Shown: positions 1 to 5,244 of the stretch, piece by piece
Layout: each line of letters opens with the position of its first letter
How positions within the stretch are numbered: position 1 is the stretch's first letter
Origin: Verrucomicrobiota bacterium
Lineage (GTDB): Bacteria; Verrucomicrobiota; Verrucomicrobiia; Limisphaerales; UBA9464
Reading direction: 5' to 3'
NCBI GenBank assembly: GCA_025354845.1
Contig: JANXMD010000292.1
Location: forward strand, 1 to 9,909
Length of the DNA: 9,909 bases
Translations under genes and position numbers: made by a program
Notes under the pieces: model-generated
The model's database searches: none
Seen by the model: only the letters and a program-made list of their open reading frames with translations
Told to the model about the DNA's origin: nothing

Positions 1-126
1 TGCCGCTCTGGCTGGGAACGGGATGCGAAAGAATGCGGCGTTTGGTCCCGCACGAGGTCCGCGAGTCGAGAGCGCGAGAGGACCCGCGCACTCCAGGACG
101 CTATCGCGCTCATCCACAACCGGATG
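1..126. repeat. Tandem palindromic repeat, copy 1 (left end cut by window)
   Basis: This is the first of two near-identical direct copies (the second is at 179-305). They are about 126 nt long, differ by a few substitutions and one single-base indel, and repeat at a period of 178-179 nt. The window opens inside the 3' half of the left palindrome (1-9, TGCCGCTCT). The inverted palindrome of this copy lies at 69-99 and ends in CGCACTCCAGGAC. Open frames run through the repeat in several frames on both strands. I regard these as artefacts of GC-rich palindromic DNA, because the same DNA is open in unrelated frames and no ribosome-binding site or protein family is recognisable. Confidence 0.85.
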
Positions 127-156
127 GAAACCTCCCCAAGCGATGGACTCCGAACG

Positions 157-278
157 GTCCTGGAGTGCGGCAGTCCTCTGCCGCTCTGGCTGGGAACGGG
201 ATGCGAAAGAATGCGGCATTTGGTCCCGCAACGGGGTCCGCGAGTCGAGAGCGCGAGAGGACTCGCGCACTCCAGGAC
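157..278. repeat. REP/BIME-like pair of inverted palindromes
   Basis: Two 31-nt arms, 157-187 and 248-278, are inverted copies of each other around a 60-nt centre, with 27 of 31 positions matching. Each arm begins with GTCCTGGAGTGCG, read inward from its outer end. Each arm also folds on itself: 167-173 (GCGGCAG) pairs with 178-184 (CTGCCGC) around TCCT, and 251-257 (GCGCGAG) pairs with 262-268 (CTCGCGC) around AGGA. The four positions at which the arms differ are GC/CG swaps on both sides of the local stem, so each hairpin stays perfect. This resembles bacterial REP/BIME elements: a conserved head next to a stem-loop, found in inverted pairs. No RAYT transposase is in the window, so the mobilising agent is unknown. 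Confidence 0.75.
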
Positions 279-305
279 GCTGTCGCGCTCATCCACGATC
301 GGATG
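179..305. repeat. Tandem palindromic repeat, copy 2
   Basis: This is the second direct copy of the sequence at 1-126. Similarity runs past the right palindrome (248-278) for about 27 nt of shared flank (279-305) and then stops. Together the copies give an alternating array of 31-nt palindromes: the 3' end of a left arm at 1-9, a right arm at 69-99, a left arm at 157-187 and a right arm at 248-278. They are separated by 57-60 nt each. The rest of the upstream region (306-386) is unique and holds no gene. I see no convincing sigma-70-type promoter there. Confidence 0.85.
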
Positions 306-386
306 CAAGCGCCGACACGAAGCCAGTTGCCGGACTCGACAGCCGGTCGATTCCATCGAAGTCTTACGGGAGACAGGATTCCACTT

Positions 387-788
387 ATGACTCCCACCAA
401 CGCCCCGTTCCTGGGCCTCCGAACTGTGATCGTTCCCGCGGCCGATCTCGCGGCGGTCAAGGCGTGGTACACCGCGGTACTCGGAATCGAGCCGTATTTC
501 GATCAGCCGTTCTACGTGGGGTTCAACGTGGGTGGGTTCGAGCTGGGGCTCGATCCCAATGGACCTGCGGTCAGCCCATCCCGCGCGGCATCCGGACCCG
601 TGGCCTACTGGGGCGTGTCCGATGCGACCGCCGCGTTGGCCCGCTTGCTGTCGCTCGGCGCGCTGGAACTGTCCGGAGTCCAAGACGTGGGGGATGGCAT
701 CCGGGTGGCGCAGGTCGCTGATCCGTTCGGCAATCCATTCGGAATCATTGAGAATCCCCATTTCAAGCTGCCCGCCATTCCGGCGTGA
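387..788 (+). CDS. VOC-superfamily (glyoxalase/bleomycin-resistance fold) protein
   Basis: This 133-residue protein has the doubled beta-alpha-beta-beta-beta layout of the vicinal oxygen chelate superfamily. Module 1 starts at about residues 11-33 (TVIVPAADL, then AWYTAVLG) and module 2 at about 71-92 (VAYWGVSDATAALARLLSLG). The family-typical end DPFGNPFGIIEN spans residues 112-123. Glu52 and Glu122 sit where the acidic metal ligands of VOC enzymes lie. The two His positions are Thr13 and about Val72, so a classical metal-dependent glyoxalase I activity is doubtful and a ligand-binding or uncharacterised lyase role is as likely. The substrate cannot be told. The ATG at 387 was chosen because AGGA (375-378) lies 8 nt upstream and the fold begins just after it; in-frame extensions run into the repeat. 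The gene is monocistronic here and convergent with the minus-strand run. Confidence 0.85.
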   Translation: MTPTNAPFLGLRTVIVPAADLAAVKAWYTAVLGIEPYFDQPFYVGFNVGGFELGLDPNGPAVSPSRAASGPVAYWGVSDATAALARLLSLGALELSGVQDVGDGIRVAQVADPFGNPFGIIENPHFKLPAIPA

Positions 789-798
789 TGCCGACACA

Positions 799-836
799 CA
801 TAAACCGCAAAGGCGCGGAGACGCAGCGAAACTGAG
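799..836. repeat. Probable dispersed intergenic repeat fragment
   Basis: The segment contains ACATAAACCGCAAAGGCG followed by a GGAGACGCAGCGAAAC-type stretch. I recall similar AAACCGCAAAGGCGC-type strings between genes in Verrucomicrobiota and Planctomycetota, but could not check this. It lies in the gap between convergent genes, directly before the heptamer array, and has no coding signal. Confidence 0.4.
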
Positions 837-839
837 CGA

Positions 840-890
840 CCTTGGACCTTGGACTTTGGACCTTGGACCTTGGACCTTGGACTTTGGACC
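840..890. repeat. Heptanucleotide tandem repeat, seven copies
   Basis: Seven consecutive 7-nt units (840-888) follow the consensus CCTTGGA. Units 3 and 7 read CTTTGGA, and a partial CC follows. Since 7 is not a multiple of 3, the array shifts frame at every unit and is not protein coding. It fills the gap between the 3' ends of the VOC gene and the HD gene. No rho-independent terminator with a T-run is visible in the gap. Confidence 0.9.
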
Positions 891-906
891 TGCCGACGCC
901 CGGCGC

Positions 907-1503
907 TTAAACGGCTGCGGCAAACCGCACCGGTGCGGCGACCAGCTCGCGCAGGAGATCGGATTTCTTGTCCGCGGCCAAGCATTCGGTACCCACCTCG
1001 TCAGTGCTGTGGACCTGGATCGTAAACTCCTCCCCGATTCGCTGCAGGGACACCCGGTCAACCCGTTGGATGTGGCGGCGGTCGAGCGCATCGGCTACCC
1101 GCAGCAGCGCCGACATTCGGCGCACGCGTTGCTGATCCGGTGAGGGAAGTTGCCTGAACGATTCGTGTTCGTCGGAGGGAAGGGACTTTCGATGGTAGCG
1201 CGCGGTCAGCGCCACGCGGGCCACGGCCTCCGGGGCCAGGGTGGACCAGGAAAATTCGCGGATGAGGCGAGCCGACTCCTTGTGATGTCGCCTGCCGTCG
1301 GCTTCCACTACGGACCAGCCGATGTCGTGCAGCAGGGCGGCGAGTTCGAGCTCGTGCCGCTCCGAATCTTCGAGCGGCGGCGTCAGCAGATCCAGGCTGG
1401 CGAGCTGCCCGGCAAGCGTGGCGACGTGCAGGACATGGGGTGGCTCGGTTTCATGGCGGTCCAAGAGCACTCGAAGCTCAGGATGGCGCGCCAGACTTTC
1501 CAT
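907..1503 (-). CDS. Stand-alone HD-domain protein resembling the Ppx/GppA C-terminal domain
   Basis: This 198-residue protein has no signal peptide. The HD-superfamily signature is clear: His26 in HVLHVATLA, the paired His59-Asp60 in LLHDIGW, HHKES at 73-77, RYHRKS at 102-107, and Asp138 in LLRVADALDR (133-142). The order and spacing match the HD domain that forms the C-terminal half of long Ppx/GppA exopolyphosphatases/pppGpp phosphatases (general family knowledge). Here it is a separate gene, last in the minus-strand run, 45 nt after the second amidohydrolase, while the matching N-terminal catalytic unit is at 4231-5175. The ATG at 1503 is the only usual start codon between the upstream TAG and the HD fold; no Shine-Dalgarno is seen. 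It may act with the Ppx protein or be an independent HD phosphohydrolase. Whether it hydrolyses anything cannot be told. Confidence 0.85.
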   Translation of the reverse strand: MESLARHPELRVLLDRHETEPPHVLHVATLAGQLASLDLLTPPLEDSERHELELAALLHDIGWSVVEADGRRHHKESARLIREFSWSTLAPEAVARVALTARYHRKSLPSDEHESFRQLPSPDQQRVRRMSALLRVADALDRRHIQRVDRVSLQRIGEEFTIQVHSTDEVGTECLAADKKSDLLRELVAAPVRFAAAV

Positions 1504-1548
1504 GCCGGTTGCTGCTTGAGGTTCGAGAATCCGGTTGAGAGCCGCGGC

Positions 1549-2802
1549 CTACTTGGCGCCCTCGTGCACGACCACCCCCGAGATCACCGTGCCGATGCAG
1601 TGGCTGGAGTATTCAAAGGGGTCGCCGTCGAAGAGCGCGAGGTCGCCGTCTTTGCCGGGCTCCAGTGAGCCGATGCGGCCTTCGAGGCCGAGAATCTTTG
1701 CCGCATTGAGCGTGATGGATGCCAGGGCCTGATCGAAGGGAAGACCGTGTCCCGCAGCGATGGCAGCCTCAAACAACACCACGCGGCTCTTGGGGACGTA
1801 GCTCTCGAATCCACTCTGGAGCGCGAATAGGATGCCGGCTTTTTGCAACGCGGCGGCGGTGCCCATGCTCGCGTTCTGCAGCGCGTCCTCGGCCCGGGCC
1901 ATGGAGGGGTGTAGAATCACCGGAAAGCCGCTCTTGTGAATCGGATCCAACACCTGTTCGGCATCTGCCGCGCCGTCCAAAATCAGACGCAGGTGGAACT
2001 CCTCTGCGAGACGCAAGGCGGCGAGAATGTCCTGATGACGTTGCACGGTGATGAGCAGTGCTTCCTTGCCGTCGAGGGCCCGGGAGAGCGCTTCGAGGTG
2101 CAGGTCTCGTGCGGGGCGTTTCTCCACGTCGGCGACCCCGAGTTTGCGCCGGTACTCTTGGGCCTTGGTGAACTCGGACCGGAGCATGGCGATGGATTTG
2201 GCGATGGAGGACGGAGCCTTGTCCTTCGACCCACTCAAGGCCTCGGGGCCGATGTTTCCAATGATCGCCGCATCGACCATCAGAGTGGCGGAGTCGAGAT
2301 TCTGTGGAGCGGTCTTGATCACCAGAGATTGTCCCGAGATCAGTGCCCCCGGCCCCGGCCCGGTGTGCAGCGTGGTGGTGCCCAGGCTCCGCATCCAGTC
2401 CACGAGCGGATCCAGCGAGTTGTAGCTGTCCACGGCCCGGAGTTCCGGCTGGATGGGGCCGCTCTTGTCCAACTGATCCTGGTCCTGTTTCTGATTGAGC
2501 ATGCCCGAGACACCCACGGTCGAGTGGGCATCGATCAGTCCAGGAGTGACGACCTTCGCCCGAATTACGCGGAATCCATCAGGGATCGGTGTGCTCGCTG
2601 CCGGGCCAACGGCAGCGATTTTGCCGTCGCGGATGACCACCACGCCGTCCCGAATCGGGGCGCCCGCGGCAGTATGGATGGTCTCTCCCCGCACCGCGAT
2701 TTGCGCCTGGGCGTCGCCAAGTGTGGGCGCCAGAAGTGCGAGTCCAGCAACCGACGATCGGAGGGAAACGTGGAACAGGACGAAGGCGTTTCTGAGGTTC
2801 AT
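1549..2802 (-). CDS. Exported amidohydrolase-like protein, probable pseudoenzyme
   Basis: This 417-residue protein is a paralogue of the gene immediately upstream (2799-4136), collinear along its whole length. An N-terminal hydrophobic segment ends near the AQA/Q site (about residue 33), suggesting Sec export. The composite beta-sandwich/TIM-barrel layout is kept: VVVIRDGKIAAVGPA near 54-68, TPGLIDAHSTVG at 86-97, and GSLEPGKDGDLALFDGDP near 388-405. The metal ligands are not kept. The H-x-H pair is His93-Ser-Thr95; the first barrel His of the partner aligns with Gln254, the second with Gly277, and the catalytic Asp with Gly331; the conserved Lys region is not alignable. It is therefore probably inactive in hydrolysis and may be a structural or regulatory subunit of its partner. 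Its ATG overlaps the partner's TGA (ATGA), with a strong ribosome-binding site inside the partner's coding end. Confidence 0.85.
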   Translation of the reverse strand: MNLRNAFVLFHVSLRSSVAGLALLAPTLGDAQAQIAVRGETIHTAAGAPIRDGVVVIRDGKIAAVGPAASTPIPDGFRVIRAKVVTPGLIDAHSTVGVSGMLNQKQDQDQLDKSGPIQPELRAVDSYNSLDPLVDWMRSLGTTTLHTGPGPGALISGQSLVIKTAPQNLDSATLMVDAAIIGNIGPEALSGSKDKAPSSIAKSIAMLRSEFTKAQEYRRKLGVADVEKRPARDLHLEALSRALDGKEALLITVQRHQDILAALRLAEEFHLRLILDGAADAEQVLDPIHKSGFPVILHPSMARAEDALQNASMGTAAALQKAGILFALQSGFESYVPKSRVVLFEAAIAAGHGLPFDQALASITLNAAKILGLEGRIGSLEPGKDGDLALFDGDPFEYSSHCIGTVISGVVVHEGAK

Positions 2803-4136
2803 TGGTCCCCTCCGTGATTGCCGAAGCAGCAGAGCGTGGAGAGACGGGGATTCCCGGCGCCAAAGCCGCCGTTGGCGATGACCGCATCTTTCGGATCCGT
2901 GAGATCGAACACCTTCAAGCCTTCGATCCAGGTTTGCTCAATGCGCGAGTACACGCTCAACGGGTCGCCGGAGAGGAGGACGAAATCGGCATCTTTGCCC
3001 ACTTCGAGCGAGCCGATCCGGGTCTCAAGGTCCAGCATCTTGGCGCCGGCAAGGGTGACGGCACGCAGAGCCCCGTCGCGGCTCATGCCCGCGCGCACGG
3101 CCAGGGCCGCGGAGCGCAACAGCAGTCGGGAATCAGTCACCGGATCGTCGGTGTGAAACCCAACCAGCACTCCGGCCTTTTCCAGCACGCCACCGGTTTT
3201 CCAATCCATGTCGCGTGCCTCCAGTTTGCCGCCCGGACTGTCGATCACGATGACCGAGCAGGGGACCCCGGCCGCGGCGATTTCGGCGGCGACCTTGTAC
3301 CCCTCGCTGACGTGCTGGAGAACGAGGCGAAACCCAAACTCCTGTTTGAGGCGGAGGACGGTCATGATGTCGTCATGGCGATGCGTGTGGTGGTGCACCA
3401 CGCGTTCCCCGGCGAGGACCTCCACCAGGGTTTCTAGACCCAGATCGCGTGCGGGTAGTTTCTCGGGATCGCCCTTTGCGCGAGTGATCTTGTCCCGATA
3501 GGCCTGTGCGGCGAGGAATCGCTCCCGCACCAGCGCGGCCGCCTTGGCGCGCGATCCGGGAAACGGAGGATCGCCCTGCGGATTGGTGCCGTTGGCCATC
3601 TTCAATCCGCCCGCAACCCGACCCGAGGGAGTGCGAAGGGTCAGGTCGTCGATTCCGCGGCCCTGGCGGAGCTTCAAGTAAACCGTCTGACCGCCCATCA
3701 GCGTGCCGGATCCGGGCATGATGTTGACGGTGGTGATCCCGCCGGCGCGGGCGCGCTGGAGGCTGGGGTCGCGGACGTCCACGGCGTCCACGGCCCGCAT
3801 GTCGGGATTCAGCGGACCGGACCGCTCATTGACCGCGCCACCGGTGAGTCCGATGTGCGAATGAGTGTCAATCAATCCGGGAATCACGACTTTTCCAGTA
3901 ACATTCCGCTGTTCGGCGTCGGCTGGAATGGGGACCGAGGCCCGCGGTCCGACGGCAAGGATCTTTCCGCCCTGGACCAGTAGCACGCCGTCGTCAATGG
4001 GGCTGCCCTGGATTGGCAGAATGCGGGCGCCGATGAGGGCGATGGCCTTCTCCTGGGCGCGAGCGTGTCCAGCGACCAGGCAGGCGAGGACGGCGAGGGA
4101 AAGGGAGAGGAAGCGGGCGCCGGAGGTCAGCGTCAT
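2799..4136 (-). CDS. Exported metal-dependent amidohydrolase (imidazolonepropionase-like)
   Basis: This 445-residue protein has a signal peptide (residues 1-27, cleavage likely after the ARA before Gln28), so it should act in the periplasm or outside the cell. The amidohydrolase-superfamily ligands are all present: His92-x-His94 in PGLIDTHSHIG, Lys179 in GGLKMANGTNP (candidate carboxylated bridging Lys), His252 in HHHTHRHDD, His275 in LQHVSEGY, and Asp330 in GFHTDDP. The C-terminal GSLEVGKDADFVLLSGDP (375-392) closes the beta-sandwich. This is the class often annotated as imidazolonepropionase-related or prolidase-like amidohydrolase; the substrate (peptide, lactam or cyclic amide) cannot be told. 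The final residues add a Cys436-Cys437 tail missing from the paralogue. It lies 94 nt after the Ppx gene and is coupled to the degenerate paralogue downstream. No strong ribosome-binding site precedes the ATG at 4136. Confidence 0.9.
   Translation of the reverse strand: MTLTSGARFLSLSLAVLACLVAGHARAQEKAIALIGARILPIQGSPIDDGVLLVQGGKILAVGPRASVPIPADAEQRNVTGKVVIPGLIDTHSHIGLTGGAVNERSGPLNPDMRAVDAVDVRDPSLQRARAGGITTVNIMPGSGTLMGGQTVYLKLRQGRGIDDLTLRTPSGRVAGGLKMANGTNPQGDPPFPGSRAKAAALVRERFLAAQAYRDKITRAKGDPEKLPARDLGLETLVEVLAGERVVHHHTHRHDDIMTVLRLKQEFGFRLVLQHVSEGYKVAAEIAAAGVPCSVIVIDSPGGKLEARDMDWKTGGVLEKAGVLVGFHTDDPVTDSRLLLRSAALAVRAGMSRDGALRAVTLAGAKMLDLETRIGSLEVGKDADFVLLSGDPLSVYSRIEQTWIEGLKVFDLTDPKDAVIANGGFGAGNPRLSTLCCFGNHGGDQ
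2807..2813 (-). promoter_or_regulatory. Shine-Dalgarno GGAGGGG for the second amidohydrolase
   Basis: Read on the minus strand, GGAGGGG lies 4 nt before the ATG at 2802, within the last codons of the upstream amidohydrolase. It is the clearest Shine-Dalgarno site in the minus-strand run. With the ATGA stop/start overlap it supports this start codon and suggests coupled translation of the two amidohydrolases. Confidence 0.75.
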
Positions 4137-4230
4137 GGCGCATTGACGCCCACGTCTGCCGCCGGTGCAAGCGGTTTGAGTGATTCTGGGTGGGATCGAG
4201 TGCTCCGGGTGTCCTGGCGAGGAACCCCAA

Positions 4231-5175
4231 TCAATCCGGCCCGCCAGTCCCGTCCATGAGCGCGGCGAATCGGAGTCCGCGAAGGCTTACACCCAGGCTC
4301 GGAAGGTCGAACAGATTCACGATCGCTTCGTAGATCGCCGCCCCGATCAAGATCACGTCTGCCCGTTCGGACGGCAGGCCCGGCAGGAGGCGTCGCTGGG
4401 TCAGAGGCAGGGACCAGAGCCGCTCGACTAGTGTAGACAGCTGTTCTGGACGAAATTCCGTCGCCTCGATTTTGGCCCGGTCAAAGTCGCGGCATCCCAG
4501 ATGAATGAGCGCGAGCAGGGCGGTGCTTCCGCCCACACCAACCGTTCGATGGGGCAGTCCGCGAACGGTCAGGAGAGTGCCGAGCGACTGGTTGAGTTCG
4601 CGTCGTAGGAATTCCCGCAAGGCATCTCGACAACGTTTTAGGTCCGCAGGTGTGGGGTTGTCTCCGGGTTGCAATCTTTCCAACCAGCGGACGCTTCCCA
4701 AGGCAAGACTGGTGCGGAATTCGGGATGGCCGTTGGCGCCAAGAATGAATTCGGTGCTCCCGCCTCCAACGTCGAGAACGAGAATTCGATCGGCGGCCCA
4801 ACCCGAGGTGGAGGCCACGCCGGCAAAAGCCCAGTCGGCTTCGGTTTCCCCGGAAATCACCTCCGTTTCGACGCCCGTGGTTCGTTGCAGGGCGGCGAGG
4901 AGGTCAAGGCGGTTGATGGCATCGCGGGCGGCCGAGGTCGCGATGACGCGGAGGGTCTCCGCGCCCATCGTTCGAGCGATTTCCGCGAATCGGGATGCAG
5001 CCTGCGCCGTGGCCTCAATGGCCTCGGGCTGCAGGGTCTGGGTCTCGTAGAAGCCGCGTCCGAGTCGCGTTTGTTCGCTGGATTCCCACACCGGCACGAC
5101 CCCGCGTCCGTCGGTGTCCGCCACCAGCAGCTTCACCGAATTGGTCCCGACATCCAGGATCGCGCGTCGCCTCAT
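4231..5175 (-). CDS. Ppx/GppA-family phosphatase, short two-domain form
   Basis: This 314-residue cytoplasmic protein belongs to the sugar kinase/Hsp70/actin-fold ASKHA superfamily. The phosphate-1 loop is ILDVGTNSVKLLV (6-18), the SGETEA motif (108-113) carries the catalytic Glu region, the phosphate-2 loop is VLDVGGGSTEF (133-143), and the nucleotide/adenosine-site glycines are VGVGGSTALLA (212-222). Family members remove terminal phosphate from polyphosphate or the 5' phosphate of pppGpp; motifs alone do not separate these. The protein stops at GVSLRGLRFAAL (295-306), the end of domain II, so it lacks the C-terminal HD module of long (about 500-residue) Ppx/GppA. Short forms of about 300-340 residues are known in other bacteria, so it need not be truncated. 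A free HD protein of the missing type lies in the same run (907-1503). The start at 5175 gives a minimal MRRR lead-in to strand 1. Confidence 0.93.
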   Translation of the reverse strand: MRRRAILDVGTNSVKLLVADTDGRGVVPVWESSEQTRLGRGFYETQTLQPEAIEATAQAASRFAEIARTMGAETLRVIATSAARDAINRLDLLAALQRTTGVETEVISGETEADWAFAGVASTSGWAADRILVLDVGGGSTEFILGANGHPEFRTSLALGSVRWLERLQPGDNPTPADLKRCRDALREFLRRELNQSLGTLLTVRGLPHRTVGVGGSTALLALIHLGCRDFDRAKIEATEFRPEQLSTLVERLWSLPLTQRRLLPGLPSERADVILIGAAIYEAIVNLFDLPSLGVSLRGLRFAALMDGTGGPD

Positions 5176-5182
5176 GCAAAAC

Positions 5183-5197
5183 CCCGATGGGATCGGG
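5183..5197 (-). promoter_or_regulatory. Perfect small hairpin just before the Ppx start codon
   Basis: On the minus strand, CCCGAT pairs with ATCGGG around a CCC loop, followed by GTTTTGC and then the ATG at 5175. The 3' arm plus the next G (CGGGG) is the only Shine-Dalgarno-like stretch before this gene, so the hairpin could mask it. The stem followed by GTTTT also resembles a weak intrinsic terminator that would reduce read-through from the large upstream gene. It is short (6 bp), and neither role is proven. Confidence 0.4.
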
Positions 5198-5244
5198 AAA
5201 TCGGTCGACGGGGAAGCCTCGAACGCGCCGGGGTGGTTGCGGGG

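Noticed and set aside
1..305. CRISPR-like array
   Set aside because: The repeats alternate in orientation and the segments between them are themselves near-identical between copies, unlike unique CRISPR spacers. No cas gene is present.
320..386. Sigma-70-like promoter for the VOC gene
   Set aside because: A TTGCCG at 327-332 exists, but no acceptable -10 hexamer occurs at the right spacing.
23..788. Overlapping long open frames through the 5' repeat on both strands, including an N-terminal extension of the VOC protein
   Set aside because: The same palindromic repeat is open in several frames, with no family match or ribosome-binding site. The VOC fold starts right after the ATG at 387, which has AGGA upstream.
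1501..1551. Possible read-through fusion of the second amidohydrolase and the HD protein
   Set aside because: Both are in the same frame, separated by one TAG and 15 sense codons. The first is exported and the second appears cytoplasmic, and in-frame adjacency has a one-in-three chance, so read-through or a recent nonsense mutation is not needed.
1936..3437. Long + strand open frames opposite the two amidohydrolase genes
   Set aside because: The minus strand encodes clear amidohydrolase-superfamily motifs over the same bases. The + strand translations are rich in Arg/Gly/Pro without a recognisable fold, as expected for antisense shadows in GC-rich DNA.
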